Shown: positions 43,841-53,384 of the stretch, one piece after another
Position numbering within the stretch: position 1 is the first letter of the stretch
Layout: each line of letters starts with the position of its first letter
Assembly: GCA_964639215.1 (NCBI GenBank)
Contig: CAZXCV010000005.1
Span: 1 to 64,000 of the forward strand
Origin: UBA6120 sp964639215
Lineage (GTDB): Bacteria; Bacillota_I; Bacilli_A; RFN20; CAG-826
Length of the DNA: 64,000 nt
Direction of reading: 5' to 3'
Notes under the pieces: generated by a model
What the model saw: the letters and a program-made list of their open reading frames with translations, nothing else
What the model was told of the DNA's origin: nothing
The model's database searches: none
Program-made: the position numbers and the translations under genes

Positions 43841-44689
43841 ATGGGGAAGATTCTTGCTGTTGATCTTGACGGAACGCTTTTTTATCCCAAACGTCGCAAG
43901 AGTTTAATCACTAATGCCAATGTGCAGTTCTTGCGTGATTTCATTGACGCTGGACATCGTGTGATTTTTGTGACGAGTCGCAATCGTGAATTTGCTGAAC
44001 TTACAGTTACAAAAATCGATCGACCTATTGATTTCATTTGCATTAACGGTGCTCAAATCGTTTTAAATAACGAACTTGTATTTGATGAAAAGATGCCGAA
44101 GCAATTACCATATACCATTTTTGAAGAGATGCTTGCATATAAGCACCAACCATTAGCATGGTTTCTTGATAGCAAAAAATACCAAAATCTCCTGTATAAC
44201 AATGGCACGAGTTGGCTGACGCAACTGTTTTTTCGTTTTTACTATAAATCACAAGGTGTTTATCAACAATCTTATTTAGCCGACAACGATATCTTCATCC
44301 ACGAAATAAAGTCAGGTGGTGTTTATCGGCTCTTGTTGTATTTTGGCTTAGGATTCCGGCAGGAAAATATTGCAAAAGAAGTCAATAAACACATGCGTGA
44401 AAAATACGGTGAAACAATTGAAGCAAGCTGGATTAATACCGTTGTTGAAATTGCACCACGCGATTGCAATAAAGCCGCAGCGTTACAGCGTGTCGTCAAA
44501 CTGCAAGATATACCAATCGATGAAATTCATGTCGTTGGCGACTCCGGCAATGATATCTCAATGTTTCAAATGTTTTATGACCATAGCTATTGCATGAGCC
44601 ACGCTCATGGTTCAGTTAAAAAGTTTGCCAAACATACGATTAAGCGCGTCCATCATTTGCGAGCGCTACTATTAAATAGCGAGGATTAA
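43841..44689 (+). CDS. HAD-superfamily hydrolase, Cof/sucrose-phosphatase-like subfamily
   Basis: The 282-residue protein has motif I VDLDGTLFYP, motif II FVTSRNR, a C2-type cap domain, and motif IV GDSGNDISMFQM. These match the Cof-type phosphatases that act on sugar phosphates or flavin and pyridoxal phosphates. A GGAGGA site precedes the ATG. The following unknown gene starts 2 bases after the stop. Confidence 0.9.
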   Translation: MGKILAVDLDGTLFYPKRRKSLITNANVQFLRDFIDAGHRVIFVTSRNREFAELTVTKIDRPIDFICINGAQIVLNNELVFDEKMPKQLPYTIFEEMLAYKHQPLAWFLDSKKYQNLLYNNGTSWLTQLFFRFYYKSQGVYQQSYLADNDIFIHEIKSGGVYRLLLYFGLGFRQENIAKEVNKHMREKYGETIEASWINTVVEIAPRDCNKAAALQRVVKLQDIPIDEIHVVGDSGNDISMFQMFYDHSYCMSHAHGSVKKFAKHTIKRVHHLRALLLNSED

Positions 44690-44691
44690 CC

Positions 44692-45618
44692 ATGATTAAC
44701 AAACCCACTCAATTTATTTTAAGTCTTTACCATTACTCGATTTTGTTACGGGATTCGCTCGAATATTCCTATACCCGCGATAATTTCAACGTTCCAGTTT
44801 ATCAAGCTCGAAAAACAGCTTTGTCGCAATCACTTGAAGCAAATGGTCAATTAAAACAAATTCTCGAAAAATTAGGGGATAACGGCCCTAAAATTGAAGA
44901 CAAGCTCCGTGAATTCATTGATCTAGTATATAGTGAAAATTCATCAATCGTTCGTTTGGCAGGCACTGAATTACGCGTTGATCATGCCCAGCATTTAATC
45001 TTATTCGAGATGGTCGTCGGTCTCCATCAAACTATTTGGGATCTCGTGCTTGGTTATTACCAGGCAGCCACCCAACGGAAAGAACTGAGCCTTGATTTAA
45101 TGCCATTATTACAAGCTGATGAAAGAATGTATCGGGCGATTGTCTTTTTCTCACTTATGAACGAGATTGAAAAAGTGTTCGCAGAATTTCAAAAAGCGAT
45201 GCAGGAGAGTCGGGGCGAGAAGACGCCACAAAGCAACTATATTATCAACGATTTATCAAAACTCGTGAAGTTGATTCATTTCCAAAAAGCTCATAATCAC
45301 ATTAAAGACACACCTTTTAACGAGATGATTGATGAAAATTTACGCGTACTTGAAATGATTGAGGGCAAACGCGAATTACCACTGATGCCTGAAGAGGAAG
45401 TAGATCCTGAACAAAAACGTGTCGGGATCATGATTAATGGCGTTCGTCATTATAGTTTCCGGGATATGTTCCAAAAAGCAAGAGCGCGGACGCGAGCAAT
45501 TTTAGCTAACAGTGAAGAAGTTTGGAAAACAAGCTACCGTCCCATCAATCAGGAGTTGATGGTTCTTACTCAAACGCAAACCGAACAACCCCCGATGAAG
45601 GAACCATTTGACGCTTAA
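44692..45618 (+). CDS. hypothetical helical protein
   Basis: I do not recognise a family. The 308-residue protein is mainly helical and soluble, without signal peptide or membrane segment. It has a proline- and glutamate-rich turn near residue 235 (PLMPEEEVDPEQ) and a conserved-looking IMINGVRHYSFRDMFQKARAR. The tail after residue 285 is rich in Gln, Thr and Pro and probably disordered. The ATG lies 2 bases after the HAD gene stop, with GAGG inside the end of that gene, so the two are probably co-translated. Confidence 0.8.
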   Translation: MINKPTQFILSLYHYSILLRDSLEYSYTRDNFNVPVYQARKTALSQSLEANGQLKQILEKLGDNGPKIEDKLREFIDLVYSENSSIVRLAGTELRVDHAQHLILFEMVVGLHQTIWDLVLGYYQAATQRKELSLDLMPLLQADERMYRAIVFFSLMNEIEKVFAEFQKAMQESRGEKTPQSNYIINDLSKLVKLIHFQKAHNHIKDTPFNEMIDENLRVLEMIEGKRELPLMPEEEVDPEQKRVGIMINGVRHYSFRDMFQKARARTRAILANSEEVWKTSYRPINQELMVLTQTQTEQPPMKEPFDA

Positions 45619-45683
45619 AACCCATGATTGAAATAACAGCCAAGTTTTGATAATATTACTTGGCTGACTCGGTGGAGGAATTT

Positions 45684-46031
45684 ATGAAAAAAACAAATAA
45701 TAAACGGGCATTGTCCGTTCGTGAACTAGTTTGGTATCTTGTCGCTGGATTTTTGTTCGGAGCCGGAGTTGTTTTGGCAACTTTATCGCTAATTGGCGAT
45801 TACATGAATGTTCCATCAGCCGACAATTGGATCATTACCGCACAACAAGCTGTTATCAACTGGTCCAAGATAAGTTTTGACTGGCTTATCTGGGGAACAA
45901 TATTGATGGTGATTGGTCTCGTAATTTCTGTGATTACGTTACTTTATTTTGCAAAAAAAGTCATTGCAGAGAAAGAAAAAGCTTTAAGACGTGCCCAACG
46001 TTTAGGTGATGAAATCGTAAGCAACCAATAA
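45684..46031 (+). CDS. small membrane protein with two membrane segments, unknown
   Basis: The 115-residue product has a basic N-terminus, two hydrophobic segments (about residues 17-40 and 65-90) and a charged helical tail after FAKKVIAEKEKALRRAQ. The ATG at 45684 follows GGAGGAATTT at good spacing; the frame is open further upstream but that part has no start with a ribosome-binding site. No function is evident. Confidence 0.75.
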   Translation: MKKTNNKRALSVRELVWYLVAGFLFGAGVVLATLSLIGDYMNVPSADNWIITAQQAVINWSKISFDWLIWGTILMVIGLVISVITLLYFAKKVIAEKEKALRRAQRLGDEIVSNQ

Positions 46032-46083
46032 GACGAATTCAGTACTCCATGTTATAATTGATTTACTCGAAGGGGTGATGGAC

Positions 46084-46242
46084 ATGGACGAAAACAAAAA
46101 AACAACCAAATATTTCATCCGTATCATCAAAAATACCGATGAGTATGAACTCGAAGAGATTGAACAATTAATTGAGGATAACCCCGAACTTAAAAAGTTA
46201 GGGCTTACCCTACTTTTCTCTAAGAAAAAACTACGCCACTAA
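46084..46242 (+). CDS. small hypothetical protein (52 residues)
   Basis: The short open frame runs from ATG at 46084 to TAA and encodes a highly charged protein with KYFIRIIKNTDEYELEEIE and a basic C-terminus KKKLRH. AAGGGG lies 8 bases upstream of this ATG; an in-frame ATG at 46078 lies only 2 bases from it. A likely -10 (TATAAT at 46053-46058) precedes it. It lies 13 bases before ohr, so it may be co-transcribed. The good start site and codon use favour a real gene. Confidence 0.65.
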   Translation: MDENKKTTKYFIRIIKNTDEYELEEIEQLIEDNPELKKLGLTLLFSKKKLRH

Positions 46243-46255
46243 TTAAGGAACAGTT

Positions 46256-46681
46256 ATGAAGAAAATTATTTTAAAAAGAACGGTCACGGCGACCGGTGGT
46301 CGCCAGGGCGTGTTACATAGTGATGATGGTAATATTCATCTGAAACTAGATTTACCACCAGAACTTGGTGGGCAACCAGCCACTCAGACAACGAATCCCG
46401 AACAATTATTTGCGACAGGATATGCCAGCTGTTTTGCTAGTTCTCTCGAGTATGTGTTAAAAACAAATGCGGTTATCTACGAAGATCTCAGTGTCGCGGC
46501 AACGGCAATCTTACTAAAAGACGATTCTTTAGGTGGCTTTAAATTCGCGATTGAGCTAATTGTTCACATTCTCGGGCTAAAAAAAGAAGAAGCCGAACGA
46601 TTTTCATGGATGGCTTATGAGTTTTGTCCATATTCCAAAGCCATCAGAAATAATGTTGAAGTCAAGCTACAAGTGAAATAA
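46256..46681 (+). CDS. ohr: organic hydroperoxide resistance protein (Ohr/OsmC family)
   Basis: Ohr reduces organic hydroperoxides using two cysteines. Both are visible: YASCFASSLE and EFCPYSKAIRNN. The N-terminus shows TVTATGGRQGVLHSDDG, typical of Ohr rather than OsmC. Length is 141 residues. The start has a weak AAGGA site. A bidirectional terminator follows. Confidence 0.93.
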   Translation: MKKIILKRTVTATGGRQGVLHSDDGNIHLKLDLPPELGGQPATQTTNPEQLFATGYASCFASSLEYVLKTNAVIYEDLSVAATAILLKDDSLGGFKFAIELIVHILGLKKEEAERFSWMAYEFCPYSKAIRNNVEVKLQVK

Positions 46682-46690
46682 AGGAACATC

Positions 46691-46717
46691 AAAGAGTGAC
46701 AAGAGGTCACTCTTTTT
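46691..46717. terminator. bidirectional terminator between ohr and the GNAT gene
   Basis: AAAGAGTGAC-aagag-GTCACTCTTT is followed by Ts on the plus strand, with A-rich sequence on the other side. It overlaps the last codons of the convergent GNAT gene. Confidence 0.85.
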
Positions 46718-47516
46718 CAAGCATTCTCTCATACATATCCCAAGTTCCAAGATGCGTAAAACCGGCGCGATGATAAATATGTCCGGCTTCAGGGTTATCA
46801 TAAAATAAACAGAGACTCTTGTTTTTAGTGACTAGATAAATTTCTAATAAGCGTTTAATTAAGGCAGTAGCATGTCCGCAATGGCGATGATCGTGATGAG
46901 TGGCCACGGCAACAACCATGGCATTTTTCGTCGTTTCAGCCGTTGTTGCTGCGCTGGCAACAATTTTTCCCGCTGCTTCAAGGTATAATGTGACACCCAT
47001 CTTTAATCCGTGCATTTTTTCAGTTACGAATGTTGCCCGTGTCGTTTTATGATAACCGAACTCAGGAATCGTCACGAGTAAATCATCATATAATCGCTGA
47101 CATTCTTCAATCGTTGTCACTTGTTTGATTTCCGTCGATGTCGGTAATATGTCTTGGTGATAAACATCGGCTTTACACAAGAACATGCGTTTATGGTGAA
47201 AGTTAGGAAGGTGTAAAGCGATTAAATCTAGCAACTCACTTTTTCCAGATATGTATGTAAATGGATCGGTGAGAAATATATTGAGATAAGCGTGATTAAA
47301 CCTAGGCATTGAAGCGTAGTAAATAGCATTTTTGTGGTAATGTAAAAGCATGCTCAATAAATGACCTTGTTTGTCAAATTCACCATATAGGCGTTGAAAG
47401 GAAGTATCAAATCCAAACGCTTCAACATCACCAATTGGAAAAATGTTGTACTCGACATCTTGATAAAGAAAATTCAGCAAAATTGTTCGATCGGTTTCTA
47501 TTAGTTTTCTAATCAT
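46707..47516 (-). CDS. GNAT family N-acetyltransferase
   Basis: The 269-residue protein has a C-terminal GNAT domain (about residues 135-265) with the acetyl-CoA loop HHDHRHCGHATALIKRLLE, a V/R-x-x-x-R-G-like motif in altered form, and the final strand pattern YHRAGFTHLG. The N-terminal half is a GNAT-like or unrelated domain without a clear family. The substrate is unknown. It lies alone between the bidirectional terminator and the signalling operon. Confidence 0.75.
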   Translation of the reverse strand: MIRKLIETDRTILLNFLYQDVEYNIFPIGDVEAFGFDTSFQRLYGEFDKQGHLLSMLLHYHKNAIYYASMPRFNHAYLNIFLTDPFTYISGKSELLDLIALHLPNFHHKRMFLCKADVYHQDILPTSTEIKQVTTIEECQRLYDDLLVTIPEFGYHKTTRATFVTEKMHGLKMGVTLYLEAAGKIVASAATTAETTKNAMVVAVATHHDHRHCGHATALIKRLLEIYLVTKNKSLCLFYDNPEAGHIYHRAGFTHLGTWDMYERMLEKE

Positions 47517-47619
47517 CGTTACGACTTCTTCTCGACATGTATTTATACTTCAATATCAAATACGTATAACGTGTTTGGATATGTTTAACAGTTTTACATT
47601 AGACATTTTAAAACTTATA

Positions 47620-48921
47620 TTAACTAGGATTCTTTAAAGCATCGAGCAAAGTTTGATAATGTTGAAGTTTAGCGTTATCAATCGTCGTCGCACTTAACAG
47701 TTCCTCATATAAATCAACATAGAGTGCCTTAACTTCATCCCAGGATGTATACATTGATGTGTCAACGATGATAACATTCGTGTTCGTGCTAAACATCGAT
47801 AATCCGATTGTCATTATTTTGTCGGTGGCCGATTCTCCAAGATGGGTAGTGACTTCTTGAATCGGAGAAATAACACCACCGAGGTTTGAGCAATAGAGGT
47901 AATTGATTTCAGGCGTCGTAATAAATTCAATCCATTTTTTAGCTGCTACCAGATTAGTGGTCCCTTCAATGATTCCAAACGCCCACGCGCCAGCGGTCGA
48001 TCCCGCAATAGAACTTGTTTCATCAACTGGAGCGGGACCAAGAACGTATTTTGTGTGATTGGTAACATAAGCGCTTCCAAGTGGTCCCATATGGGCAAAA
48101 CTCATCCAGAGATTTTCATTGGTGAGCAATGGCGTTGGTTGATTTATTACAGCATATTCACTCCCGAATGCTAATGCGCCATCTTCATATAAATCCGAAA
48201 GAAAATTCCATGCTTTTATTGCTCCTTCATCGACAAATGATGGAAATGCATGCTGATCAAAGGCTGTGGCCATTCCGGCAATTGGATAGAGCAATTGTGA
48301 ACCAACACGACCATAGGGAAAGCCAAATTTAGCTTTACCAGTTGCTGTTTTAATTGCCTTTGCCCATTGGGCAATCTCTTGCCAAGTAATTTGCTCGATT
48401 TGTGTAATTGCCTCATTCTCATCACGGATGATGGCGACTGAGTCGGGGATATACGCTAAGGCGTCTTTATGAAACATCGTCAAATAAATATCAAAGGACA
48501 CTGGTGCAAACTGACGAATGCCATCGCTATGAGTATAGGAATCAAAAAAAGATGTAAATGTACGTTTAGGATAACTATCATCTAAAAAATCGAGATTAAC
48601 CATTATATTTTGGGCAACAAACGGATGCATATGAGCAGTATCGATCATGATGACGTCACTTGTAACCGTTTGGTTGCTAGTTTCGGTCGCAATCATCGTC
48701 TGGAGTGTTTGAACGTTCTCATAGATGACCTCGACATCAATGCCATATTCTGCTTCAAATAATTTCACAAAAGTCCGAAAGAATGTTTTTTCATTCGCCT
48801 GCTGTAATCCAGATAAAACTAGACGTAATGTCGTTCGTTCAGGGGAAGCTGAGTTACAGCCACTTAATAACAACAGTGGAATTAACCACAAGGATTGATG
48901 ATTTCTTTTTTTGGTTCTCAT
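47620..48921 (-). CDS. extracellular solute-binding lipoprotein (family 1)
   Basis: The 433-residue protein starts with a lipoprotein signal (lipobox LLSGC). The mature part matches family 1 sugar-type binding proteins: FVKLFEAEYGIDVEVIYE, SDVIMIDTAHMHPF, and a C-terminal AAKKWIEFITTPEINYLY. It is the third gene of an operon with an HD-GYP regulator and a hybrid kinase, starting 3 bases after the kinase. No permease or ATPase lies beside it, so it may present its ligand to the sensor kinase or work with a distant transporter. Confidence 0.88.
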   Translation of the reverse strand: MRTKKRNHQSLWLIPLLLLSGCNSASPERTTLRLVLSGLQQANEKTFFRTFVKLFEAEYGIDVEVIYENVQTLQTMIATETSNQTVTSDVIMIDTAHMHPFVAQNIMVNLDFLDDSYPKRTFTSFFDSYTHSDGIRQFAPVSFDIYLTMFHKDALAYIPDSVAIIRDENEAITQIEQITWQEIAQWAKAIKTATGKAKFGFPYGRVGSQLLYPIAGMATAFDQHAFPSFVDEGAIKAWNFLSDLYEDGALAFGSEYAVINQPTPLLTNENLWMSFAHMGPLGSAYVTNHTKYVLGPAPVDETSSIAGSTAGAWAFGIIEGTTNLVAAKKWIEFITTPEINYLYCSNLGGVISPIQEVTTHLGESATDKIMTIGLSMFSTNTNVIIVDTSMYTSWDEVKALYVDLYEELLSATTIDNAKLQHYQTLLDALKNPS

Positions 48922-48924
48922 TGG

Positions 48925-51810
48925 TTATTTTCCATCTTGAAGGTAATTATTTTTAATGTAATTCAACGTTGCCTCTAAATTGGTAATAAATTTTTCGAGC
49001 GTATCAGGGATATTTAAAGCATCATTTTCAATGATTGCATGGTGTAATGCTAAAATCACCTCAGATAGTTTTGTCGCTCCGATACCTCCAGCTCCTCCTT
49101 TGATTTTATGAAGGTGTTGGCGAGCTTCTTGAAAATTGTTATTTTTGATTGCGGCTTCGATTAAGCTACTCGTATTCACATTCTCATGATAAAACTCGGC
49201 GACAACGAGGCGATATAAATCAGCATTGTCACCCATTTGGCGGATGCCCCGAGCAGTATCGAGTAATGTTGGTTCATAAGTAACCGTCGGTTGACTTTTT
49301 GAAAGAATATCACGGATTGTTAGTACAAAATGTTCCGGCTCAAACGGTTTTGAAAGATAGTGTGCCATTCCCGCTTGTTGACACTTTTCCTTAACACCAG
49401 GTGTCACTTCAGCCGTCATGGCGACGATGATCGTTTGAGGAGCAATTGCTTTAATTTTGATTGCGGCATCATAACCATTCATGATTGGCATGTGAATATC
49501 CATTAAGATTAAATCGATAGCAGTGGATTTTTGAAGAAATGTTTTGACAGCTTCATCACCATTATTGGCAGTAATCACATCAAAGCCTGATTGCTCTAAT
49601 AATAATTTTGAAATGAGTTGATTCGTATTGTTATCATCAACTACCATAATAAGGCGGTGGATTTTTTCAATCGGTTGCAGTGAATTCTGGTCATTAGTTT
49701 CAGTGGCCGCGAGTGCTTTGACAACGAAAATTTCGATAATGGCATTATGGAGAATACTCGCGATGACTGGCTTACCAATTCCAGCGTCAACTTGATGTGT
49801 TGTTAATTGATCAAATAGGTCCGTGCGTTGCATTGGTAAGAGCATGATTGTTTTCGGTTTGCACTTTAAGGCTGGATCAGCTAAGAGTTTTGTAATAAAT
49901 TCCAATCCTTTTTCTTCAGGCGTGTCATAATCAACGATGACTAAGTCAAATGGTGATTTTAATTTTCCATTAGCTTGTTCGAGTAAAGAAAGCGCCGCAT
50001 TTGCCGAGGTTGTAAGTTCACAAGATATCCCAAAGGAATGCAAATACGTCTCAATCATATTCAAATTAGCGGTACTTTTATCAATGACAAGCACTCGCAA
50101 TTTCTTAACAAATTCAGCGGATCCTTCAACACGCTCAGTCTTCTCTTTTTCAGTATCGGCATCAAGCGTTAAATAAATAATAAATGTTGAACCTTCACCT
50201 TCAGTGCTAAATACCTTAACGGTACCACCCATGAGTTCAACCAGATTTTTAACAATCGATAAACCAAGTCCCGAACCACCATAACGTCTCGTAATACTCG
50301 CGTCAGCTTGGGTGAATGGTGTAAAGAGCTGTTCAAGTGTCTTTTTCGACATACCAATCCCCGTATCCTTGATAGTGAACGATAGGTGATGTTGTTGAGA
50401 TTCTTTAGCAGTTTGGCGGATTTCAAAAAGAATTTCGCCTTGTGATGTGAATTTAACCGCATTGTTTAAAAGATTTAACAACACTTGTTCGAGACGTTTT
50501 GGATCTCCATAAAACCAAATCGGAATGTGCGAATCTTTGATTAAGCGGAAACTCAACCCCTTTTCCTCAATTTTCAAAGAGATAATACTCATGAGATTGT
50601 GAATGACTTGATCAAGACTGAAACTAACATGTTCGATTTCAATCTTCGAGGCCGTTATTTTTGAATAATCGAGAATATCGTTAATTAATGACAACATTGT
50701 TTGCGATGCTTGGGTGATGCGATCGGCATACATGCGCTGACCCATCGTAATATTTGATTTTTTTAATAAATATGCCATCCCAGTAATCGCATTGAGTGGG
50801 GTGCGTATTTCATGTGACATTCGTGCCATAAATGTTGTTTTGACAGCATTCGCATCTTCAGCCACTCCCTTAGCGACTTCAAGGTCAGCTTGCGCGCGTT
50901 TACGAATTAATACCTCTTTTTTCAAACGGAAAATCCAATATAATGAAATTGCACCAGCAACTAAAATGAAAGCAGTTAAACCAATGATTGTTTGGATAAT
51001 TGGTCCGTAATCAGTATCTGTCGTCACCGTCACCCAATGAGAGTTTATTTCATTGCGTTTTTCAGTCGAAATTGAGTCAAGTGTTTTATTTAATATCGAT
51101 AGTAGCACAGGTTTATCTTTAAGCACTGCAAAATGGAGACCAGTTTTTGTTTCGCTAGATAGTGCAATAAAACGCAAATTAGTCAATCCACTTGATTTGA
51201 TTAAGTAATCACACGTTGCTAAATTGCCGACAAACGCAATTTCATCACCAGTAGATACAGCGGTTAAGCCTTCACTGACAGTATCATAGGTGCTGAGATT
51301 AATCTCAGGGTAGTTAAGTAAGAAACTTTCATGAGAACTACCTGTTTGAACCGCGACGATTTTTCCATATAAATCTGCAATTTTACTAATGCTTGTATAG
51401 TTATTGCGAGTGACGATAACCCGTTTAACTTCGTAATACATCGAAGAAAAACTAAAAAAACGTTCACGATCTGTCGTTTTTGATATAGCTGGTAGTACAT
51501 CAATATCACCATTCAGGGCCTGTAAATACGCTTCAGGCCAGGTTAAATTCGGCACGCGAACAAAATCGATACCCGTGCGTTCTTCAATAATCTCAATGTA
51601 CTCGGAAGCGATGCCCTTATATTCACCGTCTTCGACAAATTCAAATGGTACAAATTGTGGATCAACACCAAAACTCAATGTCGGGTGATTATCGATATAG
51701 CTTTGCTCTTCAACTGTCCAGGTTGGATTGCTCGCTTCCGCAACTAGAAAATAACTTTTGGAGGGAAGAAGTAGGCAACTAAACAATAGGACTAACATCC
51801 ATTTTTTCAT
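48925..51810 (-). CDS. hybrid sensor histidine kinase with periplasmic-binding-type sensor, two REC domains and Hpt
   Basis: In order, the 961-residue protein has a signal peptide and a PBPb/SBP_bac_3 sensor domain (about 30-262, with LSFGVDPQFVPFEF), one membrane span (about 275-295), HisKA (about 330-395, MSHEIRTPLNA), HATPase (about 440-555, LLNNAVKFT and GSGLGLSIVKNL), REC1 (about 570-690), REC2 (about 715-830, DLILMDIHMPIMNG) and an Hpt domain (about 860-950, HLHKIKGGAGGIGA). REC1 has DFDT-like VIVDYD but only one of the usual paired N-terminal acidic residues (VLVIDKS), so it may be impaired. It resembles EvgS/BvgS-type phosphorelays. GAGGT precedes the ATG. Confidence 0.93.
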   Translation of the reverse strand: MKKWMLVLLFSCLLLPSKSYFLVAEASNPTWTVEEQSYIDNHPTLSFGVDPQFVPFEFVEDGEYKGIASEYIEIIEERTGIDFVRVPNLTWPEAYLQALNGDIDVLPAISKTTDRERFFSFSSMYYEVKRVIVTRNNYTSISKIADLYGKIVAVQTGSSHESFLLNYPEINLSTYDTVSEGLTAVSTGDEIAFVGNLATCDYLIKSSGLTNLRFIALSSETKTGLHFAVLKDKPVLLSILNKTLDSISTEKRNEINSHWVTVTTDTDYGPIIQTIIGLTAFILVAGAISLYWIFRLKKEVLIRKRAQADLEVAKGVAEDANAVKTTFMARMSHEIRTPLNAITGMAYLLKKSNITMGQRMYADRITQASQTMLSLINDILDYSKITASKIEIEHVSFSLDQVIHNLMSIISLKIEEKGLSFRLIKDSHIPIWFYGDPKRLEQVLLNLLNNAVKFTSQGEILFEIRQTAKESQQHHLSFTIKDTGIGMSKKTLEQLFTPFTQADASITRRYGGSGLGLSIVKNLVELMGGTVKVFSTEGEGSTFIIYLTLDADTEKEKTERVEGSAEFVKKLRVLVIDKSTANLNMIETYLHSFGISCELTTSANAALSLLEQANGKLKSPFDLVIVDYDTPEEKGLEFITKLLADPALKCKPKTIMLLPMQRTDLFDQLTTHQVDAGIGKPVIASILHNAIIEIFVVKALAATETNDQNSLQPIEKIHRLIMVVDDNNTNQLISKLLLEQSGFDVITANNGDEAVKTFLQKSTAIDLILMDIHMPIMNGYDAAIKIKAIAPQTIIVAMTAEVTPGVKEKCQQAGMAHYLSKPFEPEHFVLTIRDILSKSQPTVTYEPTLLDTARGIRQMGDNADLYRLVVAEFYHENVNTSSLIEAAIKNNNFQEARQHLHKIKGGAGGIGATKLSEVILALHHAIIENDALNIPDTLEKFITNLEATLNYIKNNYLQDGK

Positions 51811-51824
51811 GATGTTAACCTCAT

Positions 51825-52898
51825 CTATTGCATATAGCGATTGTTAATTGTTGTAATTGTATCGATGATTTCAAGAAAGCCCCGACTTATCTCTGGATCA
51901 AAGTGCGCACCGATACCTTCTTGGATAATGGCAATTGACTGTTCGAGACTAAATGCTTTCTTATAGACCCGTTCATTGATTAACGCATCAAAGACGTCAA
52001 TAATTGCCATCAAGCGCCCAGGTAGCGGGATAGCTTCACCCTTAAGTTTATTAGGATAACCAGTCCCATCGTATTTCTCGTGGTGATACCCGACGATATC
52101 AAGCGCCGTCTTAATGAAGCTTGGAATCTCATATTCATTCTTAATTTCTCTTTTTAAGGCTAAAACGCCATACTCAACGTGCCGCTTCATAACTTCAAAC
52201 TCTTCAGGTGTGAGTTTACCGGGCTTTAATAGAATATTGTCGGGTATTGCTACTTTGCCAATATCATGTAGTGGTGAGGTACGTGTTAATTCTAAAATGA
52301 ATTCTTGTGTCAATACTGCTGAAAATTTCGGGTGCGTCTTTAAGTGATCACATAAGGCTTTCATCATCATTGAGGTGCGCATGATGTGGTTATATGATTC
52401 AAAGTTACGGGCTTCAATTAGCCCCACCAATGCGTGAATTGTCACATCTCGTGTCAAGATTAGTTCTTCAGTGGCTTTGGCGACGCGGGCATCAAGTATT
52501 GCATTGGCTTCTTCGACATCGTGTTGCATCTCCAGCAATTTGCGATGAATGTTGATGCGTATTTTTAGTGCTCGAATATTGATTGGTTTTCGAATGTAAT
52601 CAACAGCACCAAGTTCTAAACCACGAATTTCATTTTCGATTTCATCGAAATTTGTCAAAATAATAACGCGAATGTGATGATACTTTTTCTCTGATTTAAG
52701 AATGCGGAGAACTTCAAACCCATCCATAATTGGCATATTTAAGTCTAGAACTACTAGATGAATTTCTGAATTATCGTCAAGTATTTTTAGTGCTTCAACG
52801 CCATTTTTAGCAGTAATGACGGCAAACTCAGTCAGCATATTCTTAATGATCAATAAATCCGTTGAAGAGTCATCGACGATCAAAATGGTCGTTACCAT
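51825..52898 (-). CDS. response regulator with HD-GYP domain (c-di-GMP phosphodiesterase)
   Basis: The N-terminal REC domain (about residues 1-120) has LIVDDSS, the phosphoacceptor in VVLDLNMPIMDG and the conserved Lys in IRKPI. A linker helix leads to the HD-GYP domain (about 150-345), with TSPLHDIGKVAIPD, GYHHEKYDGTGYP and MAIIDVFDAL. The GYP signature reads GTGYP, so catalytic residues are intact. It likely degrades c-di-GMP when phosphorylated by the adjacent hybrid kinase. I start at the ATG at 52898 after AGGTG; a GTG at 52913 lies too near its site. The kinase gene follows 14 bases later. Confidence 0.93.
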   Translation of the reverse strand: MVTTILIVDDSSTDLLIIKNMLTEFAVITAKNGVEALKILDDNSEIHLVVLDLNMPIMDGFEVLRILKSEKKYHHIRVIILTNFDEIENEIRGLELGAVDYIRKPINIRALKIRINIHRKLLEMQHDVEEANAILDARVAKATEELILTRDVTIHALVGLIEARNFESYNHIMRTSMMMKALCDHLKTHPKFSAVLTQEFILELTRTSPLHDIGKVAIPDNILLKPGKLTPEEFEVMKRHVEYGVLALKREIKNEYEIPSFIKTALDIVGYHHEKYDGTGYPNKLKGEAIPLPGRLMAIIDVFDALINERVYKKAFSLEQSIAIIQEGIGAHFDPEISRGFLEIIDTITTINNRYMQ

Positions 52899-53188
52899 AA
52901 AAACACCTATCACTTTCCTTAGTATGCTTCCTTGCTTTTTATTTTATCATACTAATCGTTTTTACTAGTTTAAGTATCTTATTAATATTTTTGCGAATTT
53001 ATTATTAAATAAACGTACTTTGTAAAGTTACGCTTCAAGTAAGTATTACGTGTTTAATGATGAAAAGGTTTATTTATAAAGATGGTTTGATTAAATGAGG
53101 AGACAAAAATAAAAATACCCCACGAAACTCGCGCATTTATTGATGTTATTCATCACTTTGTCACAATCATGGGGCATCTCACTTAAGC

Positions 53189-53279
53189 TGGCGGAGAAAG
53201 AGGGATTCGAACCCTCGCGCCCGATTAAAGACCTACGAGCTTTCCAAGCCCGCCCCTTCAACCACTTGGGTATTTCTCC
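53189..53279 (-). tRNA. tRNA-Ser (anticodon GGA)
   Basis: The 91-base molecule has acceptor stem GGAGAAA / TTTCTCC, long variable arm, anticodon GGA, T-arm GAGGG-TTCGAAT-CCCTC and an encoded CCA. Downstream on the minus strand, CCCCA and TGGGG followed by T-rich sequence (about 53100-53178) may form a loose terminator. The upstream region 52914-53188 otherwise shows nothing recognisable. Confidence 0.95.
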
Positions 53280-53366
53280 AGCGTTTGTAATTATAACAAC
53301 ATTGCTGAAAAGTGTCATTAAAAACCAATCGAAACACAAGTTTCAAAATTACTGAGAGAAGATAAA

Positions 53367-53375
53367 TGCTATAAT
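53367..53375 (+). promoter_or_regulatory. extended -10 element before the pseudouridine synthase gene
   Basis: TGCTATAAT is a TGn-extended consensus -10 box ending 9 bases before the ATG at 53385. There is no good -35 box and no Shine-Dalgarno sequence. Confidence 0.6.
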
Positions 53376-53384
53376 TTTTATATT

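Noticed and set aside
52899..53188. c-di-GMP riboswitch upstream of the HD-GYP operon
   Set aside because: No GEMM-type conserved core is present on the minus strand; only a possible TATGAT -10 box is seen.
53091..53355. Open frames on both strands around tRNA-Ser
   Set aside because: They are shadows of the tRNA, with no ribosome-binding site or family resemblance.
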